Assembly (NCBI GenBank): GCA_028687575.1
Contig: JAQTZW010000007.1
Coordinates: forward strand, 93,159-157,158
Length of the DNA: 64,000 bases
From: Gallionella sp.
GTDB taxonomy: Bacteria; Pseudomonadota; Gammaproteobacteria; Burkholderiales; Gallionellaceae
Direction of reading: 5' to 3'
Shown here: positions 27,280 to 40,428 of the stretch, piece by piece
Layout: every line of letters starts with the position of its first letter
Position numbering within the stretch: position 1 is the stretch's first letter
Program-made: the position numbers and the translations under genes
The notes under the pieces: generated by a model
Seen by the model: only the letters and a program-made list of their open reading frames with translations
What the model was told of the DNA's origin: nothing
Database searches by the model: none

Positions 27280-29451
27280 ATGAATCCATTACTCGATTTT
27301 TCCGGTCTGCCGCGCTTTGAGCAGATCAAACCCGAACATATCGCGCCGGCCATCGAGCAATTGCTGGCCGAGAACCGCGCGCTGATCGAGCGGCTGCTGG
27401 CCGACGATGCGCCGCCGACCTGGCAGGATTTCATCGTGCCGATGGAAGATGCGCACGAGCGCGTGTCACGCGCCTGGGGGCCGGCGGGCCACCTCAACAT
27501 GGTGATGAATTCGCCGGAGTTGCGCGAGGCGTACAACGCGACCTTGCCGGTAATCACCCAGTATTACGCCGAGCTGGGACAAAACCTCGCGCTGTTCGAG
27601 AAGTACAAGGCATTGCGCGCAAGCGCCGAATTCGACGGTCTGAGTGCAGCGCGCAAAAAAATCATCGAGAACGAGTTGCGTGATTTCCGTCTCGGCGGTG
27701 CGGAATTGCCCGACGACAAAAAGGCGCGCTATCTGGCAATCCAGGAGCGGCAGTCCGAACTGGCTTCGCGCTTTTCCGACAATCTGCTGGATGCGACCAA
27801 TGACTTTACGCTGGTCATTCAGAGCCGCGACGAGCTTGCCGGCCTGCCGGAGGATGTGTTGCAGGCCGCAGAGCAGGCGGCGCAGGCCGCCAACAAGGCC
27901 GGCTGGCTGTTCACGCTGAAGGCACCCTCCTATCTGCCGGTGATGCAGTTTGCCGACAACCGTGAGCTGCGCGAGCGGATGTACCGCGCGTATTCGACAC
28001 GCGCCTCGGAATTCGGCAAGCCGGACTGGGATAATTCGCCGCTGATGGACGAGATCGTGGCGTTGCGCGGTGAAGAGGCGCGGCTGCTGGGTTTCGCCAA
28101 TTTTGGCGAATTGTCGCTGGCCGCCAAGATGGCCGAGACTCCGCAGCAGGTGGTGACCTTCATGCGCGAACTGGCCAGCCGGGCGCGGCCCTTCGCGGAA
28201 AAAGACCTGGCCGAACTGCGCGCATTCGCCGCCTGCGAACTGGGTCTGGTCGAGTTGCACTCCTGGGATGTCAGCTACGCCAGCGAAAAGTTGCGCGAGC
28301 AACGCTATGCCTTCTCCGAACAGGAAGTGAAGCAATATTTCCCCGAAGATGCGGTTCTGGCGGGTCTGTTCAAGCTGGTCGAGACGCTCTACGGGCTGTT
28401 CATCACGCCCGCCGCAGCGCCGCTTTGGCACGAATCGGTGCGTTTCTTCGACATCCGCGACGAACAGGACGCGCTGGTCGGCCAGTTCTATTTCGATCTG
28501 TACGCGCGCGCCAGCAAGCGCGGCGGTGCGTGGATGGACGACGCGATCAGTCGCCGCCGGCTAACCCCAAATCCCCCTCCAACTCCCCCTTGTGCGAGCT
28601 TCCGCTATGCGGAATGCCTGCTTACCCCACTTCAGGGGGAGAGCCGAGTCAGCTCCTCCCCTGATAAGGGGTGGTTGGGAGGGGTTGGTACTGATAAAAC
28701 CACAATCATCCAGACCCCCGTCGCCTACATGAACTGCAACTTCTCGGCACCGGTGGGCGGCAAGCCCGCGCTGTTCACCCACGACGAAGTCATCACGCTG
28801 TTCCACGAATTTGGTCACGGCCTGCATCACCTGCTCACCGAGGTGGAAGACCTGGCGGTGTCCGGCATCAGCGGCGTGGAATGGGACGCGGTCGAATTGC
28901 CCAGCCAGTTCATGGAGAACTACTGCTGGGAATGGGACGTGTTGCTGGACATGACGCGCCACACTGAGACCGGCGAGCCGCTGCCGCGCGCGTTGTTCGA
29001 CAAGATGCTGGCGGCGAAGAATTTTCAAAGCGGCCTGCAAACCCTGCGTCAGATCGAATTCGCGCTGTTCGACATGCTGATGCACAGCGACTTTATGCCC
29101 GGTGGCGGCAAGAGCATCTTGCAATTGCTGGACGAAGTACGCGCCGAAGTCGCGGTATTGGTTCCGCCAGAATTCAATCGTTTTCCGAACAGCTTTTCGC
29201 ACATCTTCGCCGGCGGTTACGCGGCCGGATATTACAGCTACAAGTGGGCGGAAGTGTTGTCCGCCGATGCTTACAGCCTGTTTGAGGAGCACGGCGTGCT
29301 CAATCCGGATGTCGGGGCGCGCTTCAGGGCCGAAGTGCTGGCGATGGGCGGCAGCCGCCCGGCTATGGAATCATTCGCGGCGTTCCGGGGCCGCGCGCCC
29401 GAGATAGACGCACTGCTGCGCCACAACGGCCTAGCCGGTGACGCCCGATGA
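27280..29451 (+). CDS. prlC: Oligopeptidase A (M3 metallopeptidase) with a repeat-derived insertion
   Basis: A cytoplasmic zinc peptidase that degrades short peptides, including cleaved signal peptides. The zinc site is the HEFGH motif at residues 509-513, followed by the downstream zinc-ligand glutamate segment [13 protein letters not shown]. At 723 residues it is longer than the usual 680, and the excess lies at residues about 428-472. Where relatives read RRR followed closely by TPVAY, about 44 residues rich in Pro, Ser and Gly intervene. These are coded by a palindromic repeat (28563-28692), and the reading frame is kept. The insertion sits in a surface loop before the metal-binding strand, so activity may survive. 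The stop overlaps xthA in an ATGA. Confidence 0.94.
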   Translation: MNPLLDFSGLPRFEQIKPEHIAPAIEQLLAENRALIERLLADDAPPTWQDFIVPMEDAHERVSRAWGPAGHLNMVMNSPELREAYNATLPVITQYYAELGQNLALFEKYKALRASAEFDGLSAARKKIIENELRDFRLGGAELPDDKKARYLAIQERQSELASRFSDNLLDATNDFTLVIQSRDELAGLPEDVLQAAEQAAQAANKAGWLFTLKAPSYLPVMQFADNRELRERMYRAYSTRASEFGKPDWDNSPLMDEIVALRGEEARLLGFANFGELSLAAKMAETPQQVVTFMRELASRARPFAEKDLAELRAFAACELGLVELHSWDVSYASEKLREQRYAFSEQEVKQYFPEDAVLAGLFKLVETLYGLFITPAAAPLWHESVRFFDIRDEQDALVGQFYFDLYARASKRGGAWMDDAISRRRLTPNPPPTPPCASFRYAECLLTPLQGESRVSSSPDKGWLGGVGTDKTTIIQTPVAYMNCNFSAPVGGKPALFTHDEVITLFHEFGHGLHHLLTEVEDLAVSGISGVEWDAVELPSQFMENYCWEWDVLLDMTRHTETGEPLPRALFDKMLAAKNFQSGLQTLRQIEFALFDMLMHSDFMPGGGKSILQLLDEVRAEVAVLVPPEFNRFPNSFSHIFAGGYAAGYYSYKWAEVLSADAYSLFEEHGVLNPDVGARFRAEVLAMGGSRPAMESFAAFRGRAPEIDALLRHNGLAGDAR
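28563..28692. repeat. Palindromic MITE-like element inserted in frame in prlC
   Basis: The two ends are imperfect inverted repeats: the left end runs through AACCCCAAATCCCCCTCC and CTCCCCCTT, and the right end runs AAGGGGTGGTTGGGAGGGG then TTGG. An internal hairpin, TTCCGC (28600-28605) with GCGGAA (28609-28614), lies between them. The run of C-rich then G-rich blocks resembles widespread non-coding intergenic repeats rather than coding sequence. Exact boundaries and any target duplication cannot be fixed from one copy. Confidence 0.75.
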
Positions 29452-30209
29452 AGCTGGCGACCTGGAACGTCAATTCCCTGAAAGTGCGGCTGCCGCAGGT
29501 GCTGGATTGGCTGGCCGCCAATCCGGTGGACGTGCTGTGCCTGCAGGAGACCAAGCAGCAGGATGCCGATTTCCCGCAGGCCGAGCTGATGACGGCGGGC
29601 TATCACAGCGTATTCGCCGGGCAGAAGACCTACAACGGCGTGGCAATCCTGAGCCGTGCGCCAGCTGCCGATGTGCAGGTCGGCATCCCCGGTTTTGCCG
29701 ACGAGCAGAAGCGCGTGATCGCCGCGACCTTCGGCGAGGTGCGGGTGGTGGATGTCTACATCCCCAACGGGCAGAGCGTGGATTCCGACAAATACCCGTA
29801 CAAGCTGGGCTGGCTGGCCGCGTTGCGCGACTGGCTGGCGCAGGAGCTGTCGCGCCATCCGAAGCTGGTCTTGTTGGGCGATTACAACATCGCGCCGGAA
29901 GACCGCGACGTGCATGACCCGAAAGCGTGGGAGGGCAATGTGCTGGTGAGTGACCCGGAACGCGCCGCTTTCCAGTCGTTGTTGGCGCTGGGCTTACGCG
30001 ACAGCTTCCGCCTCTTCGAGCAGCCGGACAAATCCTTCAGCTGGTGGGATTACCGCATGATGGCGTTCCGCCGCAACATGGGCATGCGCATAGACCACAT
30101 CCTCGTCAGCGACGCGCTGGTCGCGCAGTGCAAAGGCTGTGTGATAGACAAGACCCCGCGCAAACTGGAGCGACCATCCGATCACACGCCGGTGGTGGTG
30201 GAGCTGTAA
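29448..30209 (+). CDS. xthA: Exodeoxyribonuclease III (AP endonuclease, ExoA/XthA family)
   Basis: A 253-residue Mg-dependent nuclease of base-excision repair that incises at abasic sites and removes 3' blocks. Motifs in order: [16 protein letters not shown], the metal-ligand Glu in CLQETKQQ, the catalytic [20 protein letters not shown], and [10 protein letters not shown] at the C-terminus. It begins inside the prlC stop (ATGA) and so is coupled to it. The gene is followed by a 360-base region that holds a dispersed repeat. Confidence 0.95.
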   Translation: MKLATWNVNSLKVRLPQVLDWLAANPVDVLCLQETKQQDADFPQAELMTAGYHSVFAGQKTYNGVAILSRAPAADVQVGIPGFADEQKRVIAATFGEVRVVDVYIPNGQSVDSDKYPYKLGWLAALRDWLAQELSRHPKLVLLGDYNIAPEDRDVHDPKAWEGNVLVSDPERAAFQSLLALGLRDSFRLFEQPDKSFSWWDYRMMAFRRNMGMRIDHILVSDALVAQCKGCVIDKTPRKLERPSDHTPVVVEL

Positions 30210-30284
30210 TCTGATGACCTCTAGTGCGGAGTTTGTTGCATCACCTGCCAATCTTGAACAGGCTTGCGCATTAATTTCAACAGT

Positions 30285-30530
30285 AACTTCGCCGGGGGTT
30301 GCCCGGCAGCAAGTTACTTTCCTTTGCGTCGCCAAAGGAAAGCAACCAAAGGAAAGGCGACCCCGGTTTGCCGCCCGCTGCGCGGGTTCCCTGCGTTGCT
30401 CGGCAGGTCAGGCGTCTGCGGAACTCGCGCTGCGCGCTCAGACAGTCCTCGCCGACACCCCCTGACCAGCCTCCGCTACTCGGCGGCACACAGGGGGATG
30501 AGAGGCGGAGGGCATCCCAGACACTCTGAC
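30285..30530. repeat. Dispersed intergenic repeat between xthA and ubiH
   Basis: This stretch between convergent genes has the character of a common repetitive element of beta- and gammaproteobacteria. It contains a hairpin TTTCCTTTG (30318-30326) with CAAAGGAAA (30333-30341), a GC-rich palindromic core near GCCCGCTGCGCGGGTT, and a further block up to GGGGGATGAGAGGCGGAGGG. Short frames across it yield peptides such as KESNQRKGDPG, which recur as spurious hypothetical proteins in many genomes; this is from memory. I see no gene in the 362 bases between xthA and ubiH. Confidence 0.7.
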
Positions 30531-30571
30531 ATTGATTGATGGGCGGTTATGCTCATCTTATCCAGCCAACC

Positions 30572-31727
30572 TCAGCCGTTCGCGCCGAACATCATCCTTT
30601 TTGCGACGAACTTCTTGGCCAGCGGCAGGCAGTCCAGCGCGCTGAGCGCGGCGGCGCGGGTGGTGCCCAGCAGCGGCAGGTCGTTGGAAAACAGCCGCAC
30701 CAAACTGTCGGTGAAGCGGATGCCGGCTTCACGGTCGAGGCGGCGGTCGGCTCGATAGGCGGCGAGCATATCATCGGAACCCAGTGTTGCCGGTGTCGCG
30801 TCCAGTATCACCTGCGCCAAGTCCCAGGCGTCGCGCAATCCCAGATTGAAGCCCTGACCCGCCACCGGGTGCATGGTCTGCGCAGCGTTGCCGAGCAGTA
30901 CGACGTGCGGCAACGGGGTCTGTTGTGGCGCTTTCTTCAGTCCCAGCGGGAAGCAACTGCGTTTGCTGGCGCTGACGAAATCGCCGACCCGGTCGCCGAA
31001 GTGGGCGTGCAACTCGGTTAGGAAGGTTGCGTCGTCCCATTCCAACATTTCCTGTGCGCGGTCGTGTGGCGCGGTCCAGACGATCTCGTAGCCATCCATG
31101 TAGGGTAGCAGTGCGACCGGGCCTTGCGCGGTGAAACGCTCGAACGCGGTGTCGGCGCGCGGTGCGGTGCAGGTGACATGGGCGATGACGGCGCTCTGGC
31201 CGTAGTCGCGGAAGGCGGGCGGGTGTTTTTCGGCTAGCAGCCGGCCACCATCGGCGACCACCGCGAGGCGGGCGCGTAGCGCGTACTCGGCATCACCCTG
31301 CCGGTAGCGGATGACGGCTTGGTCGTCCGAGCTTTCCAGCGCGGTGACGCTCGCGCTGTAGAGGGTTTCGATCGCTTCGCCGCGTAGCGCATCGGTCAGC
31401 GCGTCCTGCAACGCCGGGTAGGGCAGTACGTAGCCGAGTTCGGGGACCTTCATCTCTTTGGCACGCAACAGTGCGCGTCCGAAGCTCTGCTTCTGCGAGA
31501 TATGGATGGTGCGGATGGGCGACACCTCACGGATGGCGTGCCATACGCCCAGCCGATCGAGCAACAGCCGGCTGCCGTAGGACAGCGCGAGCGCGCGCGC
31601 ATCCGTGCTCGGGGTGTCGGCGGGACGCGCTTCCAGCACGCATATCTTCAGCGGGCTGTCCTTGAGGGCCAGCGCCAGCGCACTACCGACCGGCCCGCCG
31701 CCGATGATGGCGATGTCGTAATTCGTC

Positions 31728-31735
<8 letters not shown>
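30572..31735 (-). CDS. ubiH: UbiH/UbiF/COQ6-family FAD monooxygenase
   Basis: A 387-residue flavoprotein hydroxylase of ubiquinone synthesis. It has the N-terminal dinucleotide fold IAIIGGGPVGSALALAL, the FAD/NADPH region (RLAVVADGGRLL), and the FAD-contact motif LGNAAQTMHPVAGQGFNLGLRD, which is typical of UbiH-like members. UbiH hydroxylates the ring of the demethylated precursor before the methylation steps. Several paralogues (UbiH, UbiI, UbiF, UbiM) share these motifs and regiospecificity cannot be read here, so the symbol is a best guess. It is the last gene of amgK-murU-pepP-ubiH, and its start overlaps the pepP end by 8 bases; pepP next to ubiH is a common pairing. Confidence 0.85.
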
Positions 31736-34769
<3,034 letters not shown>

Positions 34770-34833
34770 AGTTGTGGGCTCTTGCTCGGTTCTTAATGGT
34801 AAACTTGCGGGAGTTTACCACCTTGCCGACATT

Positions 34834-37167
34834 ATGCGTTTCCGTATCAAGCCTGTGTTGTTCACTTTGTTATGCGCCCTGAGCCAGTCGGTTGCGGCAG
34901 AGGCGTTGCGCCCATTAACGGCAGGATCGGCCGCGCCAACGTCGCAACAGGAACCGGTGTCGGTCGAGGCAGACAAGTTGACCGGCGATCAGGAGAATCA
35001 GGTCGAGGCTACCGGCAACGCCATCATGCTTAATAGCAATCAGACCGTGCGCGCTGACCGGCTAATCTACGATCAGCAGACGGGCGATGTTGAGGGCATG
35101 GGGTCGGTAATCGTTGAGCAAGACGGCAGTACCATGAGTGGGCCGCACCTCAAGTTGAATATGGATACCAGTGCGGGCTTCATGGAGCAACCCAATTTTT
35201 ACCTGAAAGAGAATGATAGTCGGGGCACGGGTGACATCTTGCACATTCAGGACAAGCAGCATTACACGCTGGAGAATGCCACCTACACCGCCTGTCCCGC
35301 AGGTAATCAGGACTGGCTGATGAAGATGTCCAGCCTGAAAATAGACCGCGAAGAACAGGTGGGTGTGGCGCAGAATGCGCGCGTCGAATTCATGGACGTG
35401 CCCATTCTGTATACGCCGTGGATGGACTTCCCATTGAGCGGTCAGCGCAAGTCCGGTTTTTTGTCGCCCATCATCGGCGGCACGAACAAGGGCGGCTCGG
35501 AGCTGACCTTGCCTTATTACTTCAATCTCGCGCCCAATCGCGATGCCACTGTGTCGCCTCGCCTGATCGCCAAGCGCGGACTGATGCTGAACAACGAATT
35601 CCGCTATCTCGAAGCAGATTATGCAGGTGAGTTGCATGCGGATGTGTTGCCGGGGGATGCCATCTCCAGAAGTAATCGCGGGCATTTTTCCCTGAAGCAC
35701 AGTCAGGCGTTGGGTGCCGGCTTTAGCGCGCAGGTGAATTTCAATCGCGTTTCTGACAGTGCCTATTACCGTGACCTGTCCGATTCGATGACCAATACCT
35801 CGCAGGTCAATCTGTTACAGGACGCGGCGCTGAACTACAGCGGAAACTGGTGGAGTGGCTCGGCACGTTTGCAGCGCTTCCAGACTTTGCAGGACCCGCT
35901 TGCCCCAATCGCCAGCCCTTATGCGCGATTGCCGCAGCTTACGCTGAATGCGGGTCGCAATATGGGCGGTGCGAACGTCACCTTTTCAGGCGAATATGTC
36001 AGTTTCAGTCATGCGACGGCGCTCAATGGTCAGCGCTTGGTGATTAATCCTGCAGTCAGCTACCCGCTGGTGAATGCCCCGGGTTATTACCTGACGCCTA
36101 AGCTGTCATTACATAGCACCAGCTATACGCTGGGTTCGAACAATGCCGCCGGTTTGCCGAATGCATCTCGCACGCTGCCGATGTTGAGCGTAGATGCCGG
36201 CGCGGTGTTTGAGCGCGATGTCAGCCTGTTCGGCAGCAAATATCTGAATACGCTTGAACCTCGTGCCTATTATGTCTATGTGCCATACAAGGATCAGAGT
36301 TTGTTGCCGGTGTTCGATACTGCTCAGGCACCGTTCAGCTATGCGCAGATGTTTACCGAAAATCGCTTCTACGGTAATGACCGGGTCGGCGATGCAAATC
36401 AGGTCACGCTGGCAATCATTTCCCGCTTCCTTGGCATGGACGATGGAACTGAGCGGCTGAAACTGATGGTGGCAGAGCGTTTCAGTCTGAGTACGCCGCG
36501 CGTCAATCTGGTCGCGCCAACTACCACGACCAATAAGTCGGATATTCTGCTGGGCGCTTCCGGGCGGGTCAGCGCGGCATGGTCGTTGCAGAGCGAATGG
36601 CAATACAGCCCGAGTCTGGCGCGCACCCAGCACTTTAACCTGATGGCGCGTTACCGTCCGGAGACTGGCAAAGTGCTCAATCTCGGCTTCCGCTATATCA
36701 GCGATTCATTGGGTACCCAATTGCCCGGCGTCATCACGCCAACCGGCAGCGCAGTTGTCAATGGCATCACCTACCCAACTTTCGGCGGCGTACCCTATGC
36801 CACGATAGGCGGTAACAGTTACACGGTAACGTCGCCCGGCTTGCGCCAGATCAATATTTCCGGACAATGGCCGCTGTCCAGTCGCTGGAGCGCTGTCGGG
36901 CAGTGGAGTTATTCCTATCTGGACAAGCGACTGTTGAGCGGTATTGCTGGCGTTGAATACAGTCAGGATTGCTGGACACTGAGGATGGTGGCACATAGCT
37001 TTACCGTCGGCAGCCAGCAATCCAGCACTGGCGTGTTCTTGCAGATTGAGTTGAACGAGTTGCTGAAGGTGGGTTCGGATCCGCTGACCTTGCTCAAGCA
37101 AAGTGTGCCTGGCTATACCAAAGTGAATGATAAACCCGCAAGCGATAACCGCTCTGTCTTGCGCTAA
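34834..37167 (+). CDS. lptD: LPS-assembly protein LptD
   Basis: The outer-membrane beta-barrel that, with LptE, inserts lipopolysaccharide into the outer leaflet. The start at 34834 gives the signal peptide MRFRIKPVLFTLLCALSQSVAAEA; an earlier ATG at 34774 would place it internally. An LptA-like jellyroll domain follows (VEADKLTGDQENQVEATGNA, then VRADRLIYDQQTGDVEG), and then about 550 residues of alternating barrel strands. Only two cysteines remain after the signal peptide, in YTACPAG and QDCWTL, compared with four in E. coli, so a single interdomain disulfide is likely. surA lies 18 bases downstream, and lptD-surA-pdxA-rsmA is a conserved operon. Confidence 0.94.
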   Translation: MRFRIKPVLFTLLCALSQSVAAEALRPLTAGSAAPTSQQEPVSVEADKLTGDQENQVEATGNAIMLNSNQTVRADRLIYDQQTGDVEGMGSVIVEQDGSTMSGPHLKLNMDTSAGFMEQPNFYLKENDSRGTGDILHIQDKQHYTLENATYTACPAGNQDWLMKMSSLKIDREEQVGVAQNARVEFMDVPILYTPWMDFPLSGQRKSGFLSPIIGGTNKGGSELTLPYYFNLAPNRDATVSPRLIAKRGLMLNNEFRYLEADYAGELHADVLPGDAISRSNRGHFSLKHSQALGAGFSAQVNFNRVSDSAYYRDLSDSMTNTSQVNLLQDAALNYSGNWWSGSARLQRFQTLQDPLAPIASPYARLPQLTLNAGRNMGGANVTFSGEYVSFSHATALNGQRLVINPAVSYPLVNAPGYYLTPKLSLHSTSYTLGSNNAAGLPNASRTLPMLSVDAGAVFERDVSLFGSKYLNTLEPRAYYVYVPYKDQSLLPVFDTAQAPFSYAQMFTENRFYGNDRVGDANQVTLAIISRFLGMDDGTERLKLMVAERFSLSTPRVNLVAPTTTTNKSDILLGASGRVSAAWSLQSEWQYSPSLARTQHFNLMARYRPETGKVLNLGFRYISDSLGTQLPGVITPTGSAVVNGITYPTFGGVPYATIGGNSYTVTSPGLRQINISGQWPLSSRWSAVGQWSYSYLDKRLLSGIAGVEYSQDCWTLRMVAHSFTVGSQQSSTGVFLQIELNELLKVGSDPLTLLKQSVPGYTKVNDKPASDNRSVLR

Positions 37168-37185
37168 CGAGCTGAATGAACAGTC

Positions 37186-38520
37186 ATGACTAAAATAAAA
37201 TTTCCCCACTTATTGAGTGCCGCCGTGATGGTTGCTTGTAGCGTGTCGGCCTTTGCCTTTGATAGCAAGCCGATTGATCCGCAAAAGCAGGTCGCGGTGA
37301 TAGACACCGTGGTGGCGGTGGTCAATGAGGATGTAATTACTCGGCATCAGCTGGATGAAAAAATACGTTCCGTTGTGGCCATGCTGCGCAAACAAGGCAC
37401 GCCGCTGCCCGAGCAGGCTGAGCTTGAGAAGCAGGTGCTGGAACGCATGATCAATGACTTGCTGCTGGAGCAATATGCCAAGGAGAGCGGCGTTCGTGTG
37501 GATGATGCGCAACTGGATCTTGCCATGACGCGTATCGCCCAACAGAACAATTTTCCGACACTGGCAGCTTTTCTCGACAAGCTCAGAGCGGATGGGGTAG
37601 ATGTCAGCAAATTCCGCGAAGAGATGCGCAGTGAGTTGCTTTCCAACCGGCTGCGTCAGCGCGAAGTCGAAAGCAAAATGGTCATTAGCGATAATGAAGT
37701 TGATAATTATCTGACCAATAAGGTGAAAATGGGTTTAGGCGAGGTCGAATATCATCTCGCACACATCCTGGTGGTAGTGCCAGAGCAAGCCAGTTCGGAA
37801 AAGATCGGCGCGGCCAACGAGCGCGCCAATCAGGCGCTGACCAGATTGCAAGGCGGCGCCGATTTTGCGCAGATAGCAGCCGGCTTCTCGGATGCCAAAG
37901 ATGCATTGAATGGCGGCGACCTCGGGTGGCGTCCCGGCGACCGTATCCCGCCGTTGTTCTTGAACGAACTGTTGAATCTTCAGCCCGGTCAGAATACCGG
38001 CGTGCTGCGCAGCCCGAGCGGTTTCCATATTCTCAAGCTGATCGAAAAGCGCACTGGCGGTGCGCCTGTGGTCATCACTCAGACCCATGCGCGACACATC
38101 CTGATCAAGACCAGCGAGATTGTTTCCGAGGCAGAAGCCAAAAAGCGCATCCTGGAAATCCTGCAGCGCATCAATGCCGGTGCGGATTTCGCCGAGCAGG
38201 CCAAGCGCTATTCGCAGGACAGCAGCGCACAGAACGGCGGCGATCTGGACTGGCTGTCACCCGGACAAACTGTGCCAGAATTCGAAGATGCAATGAACAA
38301 ACTCAGGGTCGGCGAAGTCGGTATGGTGCAGACGCAGTTCGGCTGGCATCTGGTAAAGGTGATCGAGCGCCGCAATACCGATGTGAGTGTGCAGCAACAG
38401 CGCCAGCAGGCGCGTATTGCAATCGGTTCGTTCAAGTCTGAAGAGTTGTATCAGGACTGGTTGCGCCAGTTGCGCGACCGCGCGTTCATCGAATACCACC
38501 TCGAAGACGAAGAGCAGTAG
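37186..38520 (+). CDS. surA: Periplasmic chaperone and peptidyl-prolyl isomerase SurA
   Basis: A 444-residue periplasmic protein that escorts outer-membrane proteins, including LptD, to the Bam machine. It has a signal peptide (MTKIKFPHLLSAAVMVACSVSAFA), an N-terminal SurA chaperone domain (VAVVNEDVITRHQLDEKI, then GVDVSKFREEMR), and two parvulin domains. These start at AHILVVVPEQAS near residue 188 and ARHILIKTSE near 304; the second keeps the usual isomerase residues best. It lies directly between lptD and pdxA in the operon. No oddities. Confidence 0.95.
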   Translation: MTKIKFPHLLSAAVMVACSVSAFAFDSKPIDPQKQVAVIDTVVAVVNEDVITRHQLDEKIRSVVAMLRKQGTPLPEQAELEKQVLERMINDLLLEQYAKESGVRVDDAQLDLAMTRIAQQNNFPTLAAFLDKLRADGVDVSKFREEMRSELLSNRLRQREVESKMVISDNEVDNYLTNKVKMGLGEVEYHLAHILVVVPEQASSEKIGAANERANQALTRLQGGADFAQIAAGFSDAKDALNGGDLGWRPGDRIPPLFLNELLNLQPGQNTGVLRSPSGFHILKLIEKRTGGAPVVITQTHARHILIKTSEIVSEAEAKKRILEILQRINAGADFAEQAKRYSQDSSAQNGGDLDWLSPGQTVPEFEDAMNKLRVGEVGMVQTQFGWHLVKVIERRNTDVSVQQQRQQARIAIGSFKSEELYQDWLRQLRDRAFIEYHLEDEEQ

Positions 38521-38523
38521 GCG

Positions 38524-39540
38524 GTGGAAGTGAATAGCGTCCAAGCGCCACTGGTCATCACGGCTGGCGAGCCTGCCGGCATAGGCCCCGAGTTGTGTGT
38601 GCAGCTTGCCGCGACGGGCGTGCCGTTGGTGGTCATTGCTGACCGGTATTTGTTGCAGCAACGCGCCGAGCAATTGGGTCTGCCGATGGAGATTGCTGAC
38701 TGGCAAGGTGCATCAGACGCAGGGACTGCTGCACTTTCCGTCATCCATGTCCCGCTGGCAGCTCCGTCCATACCAGGTGTGCTGGATGCTGCAAACGGCA
38801 ACTATGTGCTGGAGACGTTGCGCCGCGCCGTGCAGGGCTGTTTGTCCGGCGAATTTTCAGGGATGGTGACCGCGCCGGTACACAAGGGCGTTATCAACGA
38901 AGCCGGAATCGCTTTCACCGGACATACCGAGTTTCTGGCCGAGATGACAGGCACGCCGCAGGTGGTGATGATGCTGGTTGGTGGCGGGATGCGCGTGGCG
39001 CTGGCAACCACCCATCTGGCGTTGCGTGAAGTGCCCGATGCGATCACTGCGCCGCTGTTGGAAAGTGTGTTGCGCATCATCCAGCGGGATCTGCAGCACT
39101 GTTGTGGCATCGCCCGTCCGAGAATCTTGGTGGCGGGGCTCAATCCCCATGCTGGCGAGGGCGGTCACATGGGGCGCGAAGAGATCGAGGTGATGGCGCC
39201 TGTGCTCGACAGGCTGCGCGCCGAGGGCATGGATGTCAGCATTCCCCTGCCGGCGGATACCCTGTTTACGCCGCACAAACTGGCGCAGTGCGATTGCGTG
39301 TTGTCCATGTATCACGATCAGGGGTTGCCGGTTCTGAAACACGCCAGTTTCGGGCAGGGAGTGAATGTCACCCTTGGCCTGCCCATCATCCGCACTTCGG
39401 TAGATCACGGCACAGCGCTTGATCTGGCTGGTTCTGGAAAGGCTGAGGCCGGTAGTTTGCTTCAGGCTATCAGGACGGCGGCACAGATGGTGTGGCACCG
39501 GCAGTCGGGCGCTGTCGCCGAGGGTGTGGCAGATGCATAA
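38524..39540 (+). CDS. pdxA: 4-hydroxythreonine-4-phosphate dehydrogenase
   Basis: An NAD-dependent, metal-requiring dehydrogenase of the DXP-dependent pyridoxal phosphate pathway. The 338 residues show the N-terminal [12 protein letters not shown], the substrate and metal His in [27 protein letters not shown], and [10 protein letters not shown]. The start is GTG at 38524, 3 bases after the surA stop; a second GTG at 38530 is also possible. The stop overlaps rsmA by 8 bases. Confidence 0.95.
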   Translation: MEVNSVQAPLVITAGEPAGIGPELCVQLAATGVPLVVIADRYLLQQRAEQLGLPMEIADWQGASDAGTAALSVIHVPLAAPSIPGVLDAANGNYVLETLRRAVQGCLSGEFSGMVTAPVHKGVINEAGIAFTGHTEFLAEMTGTPQVVMMLVGGGMRVALATTHLALREVPDAITAPLLESVLRIIQRDLQHCCGIARPRILVAGLNPHAGEGGHMGREEIEVMAPVLDRLRAEGMDVSIPLPADTLFTPHKLAQCDCVLSMYHDQGLPVLKHASFGQGVNVTLGLPIIRTSVDHGTALDLAGSGKAEAGSLLQAIRTAAQMVWHRQSGAVAEGVADA

Positions 39541-40312
39541 GGCCAAGAAGAAGTTTGGCCAAAATTTTCTGGTAGACGAGAGCATCATCGCGGACATCAT
39601 CAGCGCGATTGCACCTGCGCCGGACGACAACATGGTCGAGATCGGCCCAGGACTGGGCGCGCTGACGCGACCATTGCTCAAGCGCCTCAAGCAACTGCAT
39701 GTGGTGGAGATAGACCGCGACATCATTGCGCGGCTGAAAACCGACTATCCCCAAGACAAGCTCGTCATCCATGAGGGCGATGCGCTGAAATTGGACTTCG
39801 CCACGCTGGGCGCGCCCTTGCGCATCGTCGGCAACCTGCCTTACAACATTTCCTCGCCGCTGCTGTTCCATTTTGCAGCCTACGCGGAGCGCATCACCGA
39901 CATGCATTTCATGCTGCAGAACGAAGTCGTCGAGCGCATGGTGGCGGAGCCTTCCACTCCTGCGTACGGGCGACTCTCGGTGATGTTGCAATATCGTTTT
40001 TATATGGAAAAGCTGCTCGATGTGCCGCCGCAGTCGTTTCGGCCAGCACCCAAGGTGGATTCTGCCATCGTGCGCATGATTCCGCTGCCGGCGGAACAGA
40101 ACATCGTCGGCAATGAAAAACTGTACGCTGCGATCGTCAGTGCCGCGTTTGGTCAGCGTCGCAAAACCCTGCGCAACACTCTGCGTGACTATCTGGACGA
40201 GGCTGGGTTTGCGCAGTTGGGCATCAGTTCGCAGGCGCGCGCAGAGAATCTTTCCGTGGCAGAATTTGCCCGCATCGCTGCTCATGTGGCGGTGTACGGC
40301 GGCAAGGTTTGA
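39533..40312 (+). CDS. rsmA: 16S rRNA dimethyladenosine transferase (KsgA)
   Basis: Dimethylates two adjacent adenines in helix 45 of 16S rRNA late in 30S assembly. The 259-residue protein opens [19 protein letters not shown], with the SAM motif [11 protein letters not shown], the acidic VVEIDRDI, and the catalytic [13 protein letters not shown]. The start at 39533 lies inside the pdxA stop, and the conserved family start fits exactly. It is the final gene of lptD-surA-pdxA-rsmA. Confidence 0.95.
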   Translation: MHKAKKKFGQNFLVDESIIADIISAIAPAPDDNMVEIGPGLGALTRPLLKRLKQLHVVEIDRDIIARLKTDYPQDKLVIHEGDALKLDFATLGAPLRIVGNLPYNISSPLLFHFAAYAERITDMHFMLQNEVVERMVAEPSTPAYGRLSVMLQYRFYMEKLLDVPPQSFRPAPKVDSAIVRMIPLPAEQNIVGNEKLYAAIVSAAFGQRRKTLRNTLRDYLDEAGFAQLGISSQARAENLSVAEFARIAAHVAVYGGKV

Positions 40313-40428
40313 ACAGCGGTCGGTCCGTTCAGTGGTCAGTGCCCGCTAGCTGATAACGAAGGGGTCGGTTATCGAAGGCATTTAGGGTAAAATGCCCAAC
40401 TTTCTGCGCATACTCCATCGTTTACATC

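Noticed and set aside
30299..30529. Short plus-strand frame of 76 codons between xthA and ubiH
   Set aside because: It lies within a dispersed repeat with hairpins; the peptide looks like a recurrent spurious annotation rather than a gene.
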